Shown one piece after another: positions 31,742 to 43,807 of a stretch of 43,875 bases of DNA; the stretch's first letter is position 1, and the number at the start of each line of letters is the position of its first letter. The stretch is from Ichthyophonus hoferi (lineage: Eukaryota > Opisthokonta > Ichthyosporea > Ichthyophonida > Ichthyophonidae), in assembly GCA_002751075.1 (NCBI GenBank), contig NAOQ01000161.1, forward strand, positions 71,087 to 114,961. Reading direction: 5' to 3'. The notes below the pieces were generated by a model. It saw nothing but the letters and a program-made list of their open reading frames with translations, did no database searches and was not told where the DNA came from. The translations under genes and the position numbers were made by a program.

Positions 31742-34700
31742 TCATAGTGCTTATCTCCCAAACATAATGCGATTTATACCTGCCCGTCTCCTTGCCATCC
31801 CTGCAGTTGCGGTATGCTATTTATTAGCTTCTTATGATTGTTTCCTACTAATAGACATGGCCAACCACCTATATATACCTTTGTGCATACATACACGCTT
31901 ATATATACATTCTTCCTTTGCTTCTCTTTTTCAATTTCCTTCTTCCACTCTTACATACCTGATACAGCTATAAGTATAGAAGGTTTCATTTACATATACC
32001 ATTGATAATATGCATACTTTCTCTATTCCATCTGAAGTCTAGCTCCCTCCCTCTTCTACTTTAGGTACCCCCTGGGCTACCCTCTTTTTAGTAGTAAAAC
32101 TGTATTATTTACACGTAAAATTTTTACCTTCCCTGTGACACTTCTACTTCCTTTACACAATTATTATACGTAATTTATTCTATAATCACCATCAACTCTG
32201 TCACAACCACCACTTTCATATCTCATGTTTTCGTTACCTTTCTTTCTCTCATTTCTTATCTTTATGCCCTATCATCTACTACAAATTTGGTATCAATCCC
32301 TCTTCCATTTGCTTTTTAATCCCAACAAAAACATATACAATCCCCCAACACACCATTCTATCTATACCTTGACATATAGTATAATATTAATTCTTTTCTC
32401 TCTTCCGTTCTCTCCTTGTCTTTACCTTTATACCTTACCTTTTCTAATTCTCTGCTCCATCCCTTATATAACACTACAGAATCATTACATATATTATATT
32501 ATATCATAAAAAAATGTAACTTATTACTCTAATCTCTTCCTCTCCTATCCCTTGTCCTATCCTATACTATGTTATTTTCACTACCTATCCACCAATCCAT
32601 CACCTATCCTGACATTCAACCAATTACAACCGTTATTTTCCGATATTCAACCAATTGCAACCCTTATCGTCTAACATTTGACCAATACCAACCCTTGTCT
32701 TCTGACATTGAGCCAATCATAACTCTTGTTATCATTCTTAGGGTACAGTAGGCTACGAGGCACTTCGAAAGAGATTCAACCTATCAGAACACTCTTTTCA
32801 AGACAGGCTAGATGATGCAAAAGAACGTATGATATAGTGTACTATATAAGAAGCTAGTAACAGTAACATTCCTCATAATATTCTATTGGATGTGAGATTA
32901 AACTATGACTTGATTAGATTGTACAAAGCATATATATATATATATGAAATTACATGAAATTATATGAGATATTGTACTACAGGGTGATCTTGATTGTCAA
33001 TGTTGTTACGACCATGGCAGAGCAGGTGTTGTATGTTGTTGCGATTGGGTGGTATACCTCTATCACTTTTTATCTTGACAATGTGCAGAAATGTAGATAG
33101 ATGTTTGTAGGATAATGGAATACTTGTACCGAAGGTTGATTGGATAGAGTTTGCGAGGGTGTTGTTAGTGGCTGATAATGGTAAGGGAAGGTGCGACTTT
33201 CCTATGATGTGACAGATAGATATTAGTCCATGACTTCTAGCGAATAGTGACTGGTTCCTGTCCTTTTAAAAACATACCTTTGGTGCACTATGGCATGACA
33301 TATTAACCTATCATATTTTTTATTGTATTTCTTTCTGAACATACCTCAGGCTTCTCTTGTCTAAAATTTAGATTTTTAAATTTTATGGTTTAATTTATCT
33401 CTCTATGGGTTTATCCATTTAATGGGCATATATTACATTATATATAATATGGAATATGTAATATATGATCTTTTGATTTTAATGAAGTGAATCCATTAAA
33501 AGAGTTTATCTATTGGTTATTAATCAGCCGCTTTATTCAATGAAAATGCTTGTAGATCAAGTAGTCTAGTTACGATCTCCTTTGATCTAACTGGTTGTCA
33601 AGGAACTATCGGATACATGATATTTGATTAAAGACACCACCTGATTAGTATACACATTTAGGTCACCTAGATAACTATCACATATATGGATAATTAAGGG
33701 TGTATGATCATGTTCTTATTGGTTGATAATCAGGGGCCAGTGATTTCCTTGCCTCGTTGAAGTCATCCGTACCAGGTCGTCGACTGTTAGAGGTGAGCGG
33801 ATGGGGGATATGTACATTAGCCCACTTAATTGGGTTATCTTGATACCTTTTCTATTTTTAGATACATAAAAACATAAATAGGCGTGTTGTCTTGGGTATG
33901 TAAAAGCTGGTGTTGTGGTCGTTACTGGAAGGTACCCTTGGGTGATATATAATCTGTCAAATAAACTACATATACAACATAGGCAAAGTAACTATAGTTA
34001 TAATTATCTAGTTATTGAATGCTAAGTTTTTCAAGTATTATATATGTCTCTATATATAATGTTATATTTAGAAAATATGAAAAGTTTTTGTCTGAGACCG
34101 ATTGGGGACTTTTGATTTTGTTTTGATGCTGAATAAAGGCTATGCAGTTTTTATCCCAAATTCTCTGCTTGTAATATTCACCCACCACTGAACATGGGTA
34201 AGATAAATACTACACAGGTAGAAATAGACTATATGCATCATAGTATGTCTAGAATGAATTCTGATGCTTTGTGCTTGCTTTTATTTCGATTGTAAGAGGT
34301 TAATCAGTTCAGTATTAGTTAACCATAGTGTGAGTTTGACTAGAGAGAGAAATTCATAGATCAGTAGGTTGATATAGTGTTTTTTTCTTTTTTTCTTTCA
34401 AAAGGTAGAAAGGAAGGGAGTGTTTAATGGAGAGATAGAACTATGTATATGCTGTAATACTGTAACTACAATCTATTCGTACTACATACCCTTAGGTAAT
34501 GTGCTCTCAATTACAGGAAGCAAACATACAAAACTTGATGCCACATTAAACTACTTGACCCATAATACAATATATACATCTCAAGACCTGATGTATACAT
34601 ATTAATTCCTTTTATCATATTTATTTTATTTGAAAAAATAACTTACCTATCAATGCATGTTACTTTTTTTAATTTTTCATTCTTTAAATTTTTAATTCTG

Positions 34701-37700
34701 ATGTGAGGCCACCCGGTCTATTGCTTCTAGACTAATTATTAACTAGATGGGAATTTAGTGCCAAGTGAATATGTTATCATATTATATGTAATAGCTGATA
34801 CAATATCATTTAAAATTATTTCTATTAAAAGATAATTGGTGTTTTATAATATTATAACATAAAGACTAAGAATAAGGAGCACATGCTAAATTGGGATTAA
34901 CAAAACAGGCCAAAACCCAGGATGATAATCTATCCAATACCATACCGGCCCCTGCCCCTACCGAATCAATCTCTACCGAACCCACTCTTGACCCTAGCCC
35001 TCCTGAGATAGAGGAACTCCCTGGCATCCCACCACTAAAAGGTATGTATGACGTATATAGGACGTTTCTTATAGCTCGTTCACCTAGTGGGATTACTGCA
35101 TCAATCCTTTTCCCCCAATAAATGTTTAGAGTTTTTTTTCCATTGTATGATATAGTGTGTTGTTTTATTGTACGATTGTATTGTTATACCATTGTTATAT
35201 TTTTATTATTGTACTATTGTATTGTTGAATTGTTATATTATTGTAATATTATATTATTATATTAATTTACTATGATATTATTATATTTGGTTTTTAGCTT
35301 TTCTTTTTTCACAATGTTATTTATAATTGAGAGCTTTCTTAAACGTGGTAGATTACCGATGGCTTTATATTTGAATATTAAAATATTTTACAATTTTATT
35401 ATAATAACTTCGTTGTTATAGTAATTAGCATATTTTATTATTACATTCTTTAATATTACACTAATTTTAATTATGGTAATTAATTGGTCTATATCATTGA
35501 TAGCTCCAACACCTTAACACGACAGCATTATCTTAATTTATTTCAGCCAATCAAAAACTTGTTTGTGTTCTTTAAGGGGAACTACTGGCTGGTGGTCATG
35601 CCAAGTATAGAAGAGTAGAGCTGGTAGACACGCATGTACAATATATATAGGGAGAATGTGTAAAGTGCGAGACATCTGTATATAGAAAACTAGAAGGAAA
35701 GAAAGTACGGAAGACAAGAGGAGATAGAGCTAACAATACGAAGATCTACCTACCATAAATCTATCTGTTTCCTCGATTTCTAATTATGTATTTGTTTTAT
35801 TATCATTTCTTTTATTGTTTGCAATGCTTCTCTGGTTGGGTGTCTATGGTGTGCATTGGTTATTGTTTTTTTTTATTTTAACGGGTTTAATTAACTATAG
35901 TTATATTACAGCTAGTCTATTGAACCTTTTTAAATTATGTATAGGATTAATTAAGATGTCAGGAGCATTTTTGAATTATATTTTGAATTAAATTTAACTT
36001 GTGTTAAGAAGTATGCATGTGCGGCCAAGCCCTCAAAGCCATGTCATGCATCCTCTCCTTTTTTATTGGTCCATATTTATGACCACTATCACGGTTCACG
36101 TCTTTATTGGCTCTCTCTTTCCCCTTCCCCTCCACTTATCTTTCCTCTTTCATATCTAGTCTAATGGGAAAGTGTTGGCAATCATTCTTCTTATTGGTTA
36201 GTGATCTATATCTAAAAACGATGTTAAGCCAATTAGCCATGGAAAAGTTTCTATATACATAAACCAATCAGAACTTACACATATACCCAGTAGTTTCTTA
36301 CATATATGCGTATATAGTAAGTTTCCAAACAATAGTAAATGTATTGTTTTAGTCAGCCAAACAATATGAATTTATATTCCTCAAAACCTTTTTGAAATAT
36401 ATATATTTAATTTTCTCTTTCTTGTTTGTTTATTAACCATCTTACTTTATTCTTCTAATATATATACTAATATATTGTATTAGTCAATATTGAAATATGC
36501 TGCTGGATCCACAATGGTTTGCTAGATTTATACTACTTACCTCTAACGTAATTCATACCTGCATGATAATACACTAAGAAGTTAAATGTATGGTTTGCAT
36601 ATTAAAAATATAAAGTTTACCTTTATAATTTATTATTGCTCTTAAACAATACCACACATCCTGTCATATTAATACAACTCAATCATAGATGAGCCCGATG
36701 TGGAGTTATTATTGAATGGACTGCATAAGCTACAAGATCAATTGGCTGCAGTCACTGGCGATCACCAGGCTGAGATCATGTCAGAGAGGGCACGTTTACA
36801 GGTAGGGACTATAGTATAGTATGTGTTGTAGTTGTTATCTTTCTGTGTTAGAGCTATTATCTCACTGTGTTATAATTATTATTTGTCCTATTTTTGGATG
36901 GCAGCCAATAATTGCAGGCAGATAATTAAAATAAAAAGCAGCCAATCTCTATTTAGTTATCACTACATTTAAAGAGTGCAGGTCCTATCACAGACAGACC
37001 CGTTATGCTTTCTAAATATAGCATACTATATACCAACTACTTGACAACCTAATCGTTAATTAATTAATATTTCTGGACCCAGTATTACTTAATCAATTAG
37101 TTAAGACTCGAGTTATTTGTCTTATGTTGTATATGTAGCTATATTTGACATATAGGATGAATATAAAAATAGCACAGGGTAATGTAATAGGCCATTGGGG
37201 CAAATAATGCTCTCAGAATTTCAAGGATTGGTTCATAATTATAGACTCCCACATACATGAAAATAGCTTAATCTACCTTCATGCTAATTGGGTATTAGAT
37301 GCTAATATAAAAAATTAAAGACATTTGTATTTTAAACATTATCTCCGAATGGATTTGTTAAGAACCAATAGTTAGTGAAGAAATGAGTCATAGGTATAGT
37401 TTATATTCTTCGTATCTTAGTGTTTCTTATTGGTTGCTGCACTGTAATAGGTGGTTATATTATTGTGATTGGATAGATGTATAATTTTTATTTTTATTTT
37501 TATTTTATGTATTCTTATTTTTATTCCTATTCTTTATTCTTATTCCTATTCATTATTCTTATTTCTATCATTATTCTTATTCCTATCAGTATTCTTATTT
37601 CTATCATTATTCTTATATAATTCTTATTCTTATTCCTATTCTTATTCCTATTCTTATTCCTGCTATTATTCTTAATTTTTGAAAGTTTGACTTATGTTTA

Positions 37701-40700
37701 CCTTTGAATTGAATAATTATAAATACTAAATTGATCTGTGGTAATGACATGATCACGATTGATTCGCTTCCACCCCCCACTGGCTCTCACTTCATATATT
37801 AACCTCTATCTCCATATGTTCACGCCCTATCACTGTATTGCATGCAAATGAACCCTAATTACAAGGACAGTGTTATTGCCTTCGGACAAATTTCATTGAC
37901 ATATTATACATATGTAACTATAAATGAATGTCTATATGTAGGCTATTAATTTCAATGTGGAACGTTATTGGAGATTGTTTTCCTATTACTCCAAGTTTTG
38001 GTTTTTAGGCATTTTAACCATTAAAAATATTTGTAGTATTTATTGTGGATATGTTATTGGTTTTCCTTTAGATAAGCATGCAACCAGTGAATAAATATTG
38101 TTTAGACTTGGTCTCTCATTATTTTACATATTATTATTTCATTGTATATTATATTATTATATTATACTGTATTATATTATATTATATTATATTACATTTT
38201 ATTATATTATATTATACTATTCTATTCTATTCTATTTTATTTTATTACATTACAGTATATTGTATAATATTACATCAGATTAGCCTATATGTCAATTTAT
38301 ATGATATTAGACCACACTATATGATAATACATTACATTTTTATAAATCGTTATGCTAATATATTGAAGTAGTTATTAGTGGTTGAAACGGTTCAACTATG
38401 GGATAAACAGATCCTGTTATAATTTTAACGCGTTGCCCAGCCAATGATGTATGTCAGGTGGCGGACTATAGTGAAAAAAAAAACTAAGAGTCTCTTCTCA
38501 ACCACACAGTGCTTAATATTTGCTATTAGAAATACATGTTTTGCAGTGAGACTGAAATCGGACTAAACCGTATACCTAATAAAATATTGTATGCAGGAAT
38601 CAATCGCAATTTGAATCATTACTACGTAGACTTGATAGATAATTTCCACTATTGATTAATGGCAGATAATAAATAAATAGAATATATTTTATATTCGAAT
38701 ATTGATTACGTAATTAAGGAGTTATTGTGAAGTATTATGCATGCTCTCCCATTAATGGCAGTGAATAATTGGCTGATTGCGGGGGTTGTAGAAGGAGATT
38801 AGTGAAATACGCCGACAGAACGACCAATTACGAGTCAGCTATATGAACCTACGGGCTAGACTGACCAATCCAAGCCAGGAAATTACTGGATCCCATAAGG
38901 TTGATTGGGAGAGGGTCCCGTGTATATGTGTTGGTCTATATACTGCACTATACTGTACAGTGACATGATAGGATATTATAATATATTATACTAGTTTATT
39001 TATATTGTACTTTACCATAGCATGCTATGTTATATTATATTATATTATATTATGTTATATTATTCTATTATATATTGGACTATATCATAACATGATATGT
39101 ATATTGGAATATACTATATTATACTATGCTATATTATATTATACTGTTTTATATTGTACTATATTAGATCATAATATGTTATATGGAAATATATTACACT
39201 ATACTATACTGTACTATACTGTACTGTACTATACTCTACTATATTATACTATATTGCAACCTCATAATGCATTATGATAAAAATGCTATAATATATGCAT
39301 CTCTATGTACATTGCCAACTATAGCATTATATTTTATTAGACTTTTATTGGTATTGCATGATATATAACCTCGCATCTTCACTAAGTCTTGATCTCTTCC
39401 TAGGCCAATAGCTACATGTCTTTGATTTTTAATTTTTCCATTCTATATATTTTTACCTACAGTATATAGGTGTGGCATACCAAATGCAGTGATATATTGT
39501 TATTTTGTATTGTCTTGCATTGTATCATATTGTATTGTATTATGCTGACTGATTATTGTGAGCGGAGAATTTAGGATGAAAACTGTATAACTTTTATTCA
39601 GAATTACTACACAATCAAGAGTCCCCAATCTTGTTCAGGCATAACCTTTTTATACTTCCTAAATATATCATTTTAGATATAAAATACTTCGGAACCCAAA
39701 ATTAATTAATTAATTAATTGATTAGATAGTTATAACTAGAATTATTTTGCCTATGTTGTATATATAGCTATATTTGACAGTAGCTATGTACCTTTAATTA
39801 AATAGCTATAATTACAGCTATTTAGCCTCTGTTGTATATACTACATACTTTATACTATATATATATTTATACTACATATTACATACAATATACTACATAC
39901 TATATACTATATACCCATGTATAACAAATGGACTGTTATAACAGAAAAGTGCCATTGAATTATACTCCGACACCCTCGACCTCCTCAAAACCTTTCGGAA
40001 GAATTCCAAAGCACAGCAACGTTTACCCAGGGTAGGAATGACTGTATAGTGTAGTGCATTATAGTGTAATTTATTTTAGTGTAGTGCATTATAATGTAAT
40101 TTATTATAGTGTAGTGTATTATAGTGTAATTTGTTATAATGTAATGTATTACAATGTAATGTAGTATAGTGTAGTGTATTATAGTGTAATTTATTATAGT
40201 GTAATGGATTATAGTATTCAACAGTATAGGATAGTATAAAATAGCATGGAATAGTAGGTTATATTATAGTATATTATGGTATATTATATTATGTTGTGTT
40301 ATATTGTATTGTAGTATAATATAGTATAACATAGCATAGTATAGTGGACTATATTATCTTATATTATATTATAGTATATTATAGTATATGATATTATGTT
40401 ATATTATTTTATGCTATATTGTACTGCATTGCATTATATCATATTGTATTGTGTTGTATTATAATATAGTATATTATATTATATATTATATTATATTATA
40501 TTATATTATATTATATTATATTACCTTAAATTCATTCTGTCTTCCCTATATCACTCCAGCTATATATATAAATATACATTCACGCATTAACTTGTGCATA
40601 AACCCACCCTTTTCGACCCATACATATTGTTTTTTAAGATTTATATTTCCTCTAGTCAAATTATATTTATATCTTTGGTATGTATGCGCACATAGTGGTT

Positions 40701-43190
40701 AGGTGACTAATATATTTTATTATAATAATACTTTTATACTATATTTGATAGAATACAAAAACATAATATAGATTGTAATGTCATAGTGATGTTATAGATG
40801 GATGCGTATCATAGTAAATTGCATTCATTCGTGTGATAAGTAAATACTGATGATATATATATATATGTGTGTATTCGTGTATATATATGTACATATGTTT
40901 ATATAGAGGCTAAAGTACGGATGATACTGCGACATTAAAGCTATATCATTGGCATAAAGTCATTCTATATTGTAGTAACGATTATTCTATTGGTCAGATT
41001 GTCGTGGTGGGGAATCCGAAGTCAGGAAAATCTAGTGTGCTGGAGATGTTGGCGCAAGCTCGTATATTTCCTAGGTGAGAGAAGTGTATATAGTATAGGT
41101 ATAGGTGTATGTGTATGTGTGTTTGTGTATTTGTATGTATATACATACATAAGTATATAAAAATTATCATACATGTGTATGTACGTAGTTTAGCAATTAG
41201 CATAGTTCTCACTTATTGGTGGTTTAAACAGGGGCCAGGGTGAGGCTATGACACGGGCACCTGTGCAGGTGACGCTGTCTGAGGGACCAATGAGAATGAT
41301 TACATTTAAAGAGGGAGAAAAGAAATATGATCTGACTAATCAAGAAGAGGTATAGATGGTTTATATTTTTTAATGAACCAATATACAGTATAGTATAGGG
41401 AAAATATAAGATCAAAGACATAAACCAATGATTATGTTATTGTTTATTAAGAAGTTGGTGACGTCATATATTATATATAGTTACTAGTTGGCACTGTGTA
41501 TTTTATTGTGTTGTTATAATGTGTTATGATACATTTGTGTTGTTATAATGTGTTATGATACATTTGTGTTGTTATAATGTGTTATGATACATTTGTGTAG
41601 GTATATCTAACTATATCTAATTATATCTAATCATATCTTATCATACCCAATCATAAATAACTATACCCAATCATATCCTACTATATCTGACTATATTTAA
41701 TTATATCTAATTATATTAAGGTGCCATTTTGTTTAGGCGTTTATTTATAATTAAATAATTGATTCTTACTGGCTATTTCTGGTTTATGACATACATAGAG
41801 ATACAGCTATACAGCTAAACTATGTATGTGTATTTACCACATATCCATATATATATAATAGATGCGTGTACACCAATAATAACAGACACATGCCCTCTCT
41901 CATTATTTGTAGTATTGCCTACAGGCTCATTACGGTGATAGTGTGTAACCAAGTGTACGTCCTAGAAAAAAATATTGTTTGCATATTGGTATTAATATAT
42001 TTTAAAAGCTATTATTGATTGGAGAATCTTTCGATTATCGGGATTATCCTGCTTATAAGTTATCTGTTTTTATAGGATTCTGGGTATATATACATATAAT
42101 ATTGCCTCTGAATAATAATTTTTAGCAACCTATTAGATGTCAGTCATTATTTTAATATTTTAATATGGTATAATATGATATACTGCTCGCATATAATATT
42201 ACATCATTTTATACAATTCAACATAATTATTAATTATAAAATACTTATTGGTTGGGTGGACAAATGGGGTGACCTTTGATAATATATGATATATGACCAA
42301 TCAATCTGCTGTAATATTATGATAACTATAACGTCATTATGTAGTCATACCATATCATATTATTTTAGCCTGGGAATTATTCTACCTGGGAATTATTCTA
42401 TTGGCTACCTAAACCCATAACAATGGCATCGTTTGTCTGTCGAATTAAATAAGAGCAATGGTTTAAGTTAGAGCAGATAATCATTAAATATAGATCACAT
42501 AGGCAAATGACCAATAATGGATCCTTTGTTTCACAGGTGAAACTACTCCAGGATGAGGTCAAAGCCAGAATGGAAGCTAGGTAGACCTATACTCCATCCC
42601 CTTTATCTCTCTCTCTCTCTTTCTCTGCCCCCCTCTCCCTCTCCCCTTCTCTCGCTTTCTCTTTTTTTCCCACCTTCCTATACACCCCTTATACCTGATT
42701 ACATTTCATTCTCTTAATCTTTTTTCCCTTCTTTCCATTGGTTTATTTTATTTTACGCTGCCCTCTCCTTTTCTTCTCTGTTAAGACACGTGCCTACGTG
42801 GCAGAGGTATTATATAGATGCCTACCAGTCCCTATTTAATATATATCTTGTTGTGATTTGCATGCAAAGAAAACGAAAAAAGGTAAAACAGAAGGGGTAT
42901 GCATGCACCTTTATAGTGTGACGTATAAATGATGTCAGAAGGAAACTAATGTATAAGCACCAATAGTATTACAAATAGTTTTCTTATACAAAAAGGCACC
43001 AATTAAAAAAAAGATAAAACTTAGAGATCTATTCCAGTATAATTGATTAACAGACTCCTTTTCTCATCCAATCCCCCATGCTTCTAGTGTACAAGAAGGT
43101 CATACAATTAGCCATGAACCAATCCAATTAGAAATGCAAGGTCCAGGGTTACCTCGCGTCATCATGGTTGACTTGCCTGGGATCAGCAAT
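31742..43190 (+). CDS. OPA1: OPA1-like mitochondrial dynamin GTPase (5' end not found, 3' end beyond window)
   Basis: A large dynamin-family GTPase of the inner mitochondrial membrane, acting in membrane fusion and crista shape. Eleven phase-consistent exons: 31742-31811, 32742-32826, 33734-33792, 34909-35041, 36689-36801, 38792-38899, 39945-40031, 40998-41074, 41232-41349, 42537-42580 and 43088-43190. The first carries MRFIPARLLAIPAVA, resembling the RFWPARLATRLLK segment just before the OPA1 membrane span. Then come a Pro/Glu/Ser/Thr-rich linker, a charged helical (coiled-coil-like) part, and ELYSDTLDLLKTF, matching the OPA1 pre-GTPase MYSEVLDVL. The GTPase domain starts with P-loop VVVGNPKSGKSSVLEMLAQA, G2 Thr in EAMTRAPVQVTLSEGP, and G3 VDLPG in RVIMVDLPGISN. 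EMLAQARIFPRG and VTLSEGP are OPA1 signatures. The G4 motif, stalk and membrane-binding parts lie beyond the right edge, and the mitochondrial targeting exon is not identified. The P-loop differs from the usual GDQSAGKTS. No interruptions are seen in any exon. Confidence 0.93.
32611..32734 (+). repeat. 31-bp tandem array, four units each with a CCAAT box
   Basis: Units begin at 32611, 32642, 32673 and 32704, each of form RAYATTSRRCCAATNNCAAC followed by CNTTRTYTTCT. Every unit keeps one CCAAT. The array lies in the intron just before OPA1-like exon 32742-32826 and merges with its acceptor tract. It could be an intronic enhancer of CCAAT-binding factors or a neutral minisatellite. Confidence 0.9.
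33955..34190 (+). repeat. LTR-like dispersed repeat, copy A (fossil)
   Basis: Begins TGTCAAATA and holds ACAACATAGGCAAA, GATTGGGGACTYTTGATT, GAATAAAGGCTATGCAG (an AATAAA word) and AAATTCTCTGCT. It matches 39555-39795 in opposite orientation. The size (about 240 bases), a 5' TG and an internal polyadenylation-like word fit a lone LTR, but a non-autonomous element is also possible. No coding part was seen beside it. Old and drifted; it lies in an intron of the OPA1-like gene. Confidence 0.65.
37000..37147 (-). repeat. LTR-like dispersed repeat, partial copy C (fossil)
   Basis: The segment ending CTTATGTTGTATATGTAGCT followed by ATATTTGACA resembles the outer part of copy B (39555-39795) in the same orientation, including a GGACCCA and ATTAATTAAT block further left. 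It is more diverged than the other two copies and covers only part of the repeat. Confidence 0.5.
37470..37676 (+). repeat. TTATTC hexamer repeat
   Basis: Degenerate TATTCTTATTCCTATTC units in an OPA1-like intron. The Ser/Tyr/Leu/Phe-rich frame over it is not a gene. Confidence 0.9.
38128..38282 (+). repeat. TATTA/TTCTA pentamer repeat
   Basis: Runs of ATATTATATT, changing to TATTCTATTC and then TATTTTATTTTATTACAT, in the intron between exons 36689-36801 and 38792-38899. Confidence 0.9.
38972..39252 (+). repeat. TATAT/TATAC pentamer repeat
   Basis: Long degenerate pentamer tract (TATTATACTATATTA, ACTATACTGTACTATAC) following exon 38792-38899. It includes three loose higher-order units around TATTGGACTATAT and TATTGGAATATAC. 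Confidence 0.9.
39555..39795 (-). repeat. LTR-like dispersed repeat, copy B (fossil)
   Basis: Reverse-orientation copy of 33955-34190. On the minus strand it starts CTGTCAAATATAGC and runs through ACAACATAGGCAAA, GATTGGGGACTCTTGATT, GAATAAAAGTTATACAG and AAATTCTCCGCT. A further partial unit of its outer end (AGCTATTTAGCCTCTGTTGT) follows at about 39812-39840, suggesting internal tandem structure. It lies in the intron before OPA1-like exon 39945-40031. Confidence 0.65.
40040..40220 (+). repeat. AGTGTAATTTATTAT-type tandem repeat
   Basis: Units of TATAGTGTAATTTATTATAG alternating with TATAGTGTAGTGTATTATAG, immediately after exon 39945-40031. The minus-strand Ile/His/Tyr/Thr frame across it is an artefact. 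Confidence 0.9.
40240..40527 (+). repeat. TATTA pentamer repeat
   Basis: Degenerate to near-perfect ATATTATATT pentamers; the last 50 bases are the most regular. Confidence 0.9.
41508..41594 (+). repeat. 29-bp tandem repeat, three near-identical units
   Basis: Units of GTGTTGTTATAATGTGTTAT followed by GATACATTT start at 41508, 41537 and 41566 with no visible difference between them. Lies in the intron between exons 41232-41349 and 42537-42580. Confidence 0.95.
41600..41722 (+). repeat. TATCTAATTA-type simple repeat
   Basis: Degenerate CTATATCTAATTATATCTAA and CATACCCAATCATA units directly following the 29-bp array. Confidence 0.85.
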
Positions 43191-43669
43191 GTACGTATAG
43201 GGAGAGGGGTGGGTGGGTGGATGGGTGATAGATATATATAGTAGTAACCATGGATACAGCTTTCACTAATGTGATTGGCTGCCTTGGACTGTAGGTGGAG
43301 ATTTGGCAAGGGTATTTTTTGAATTATATAGTGGAAGAGAAATTATGTGATAATAGTGCAGTAAATGAGTACTTTTCATTGGTTGGTTAGATGAGGGCAA
43401 ATAAGTATTAAATATATACTGGCAATGACAAGATGGGATTGGTTCTTTATCGGGTGAGAGAGAGTTGTATAAATTGATATAGGAAGGCACGTCGAGAAAG
43501 AGAGAGATAGATAGGAGAGGGGAAAGAGGAGCAAGAATGCTATATATAGATTGTAAGATTATGCAATTATCAATTATCAGGGGTGAAAGTGTTAGATTGG
43601 TGTGTGGACCAATCATATTATTCATGTCTTTAATCGCGGGAAATGAAAGTAAAGCAAACATAGAATAGG

Positions 43670-43735
43670 TAGTATATTATAGTAGTATAGTAGTTTAGTA
43701 GTATAGTAATATATATATATATATATATATTACTA
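43670..43735 (+). repeat. AGTAT/TA simple repeat
   Basis: TAGTAGTATAGTAGTTTAGT units followed by a pure TA run of about 20 bases. Confidence 0.9.
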
Positions 43736-43807
43736 GCTCGTATATGGTTAGGTCGGTTGGTCCCTCTAGTAGTATAGTATGATGGGTAATAAATAAGAAG
43801 TTTGAGA

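Noticed and set aside
31710-31973. Single-exon gene of 87 codons
   Set aside because: Its middle (31742-31811) is better explained as an OPA1-like exon ending at a GTATGC donor; the remainder is intron read-through.
38078-38371. Tyr/Ile-rich plus-strand frame of 97 codons
   Set aside because: It is generated by the TATTA pentamer repeat in an OPA1-like intron.
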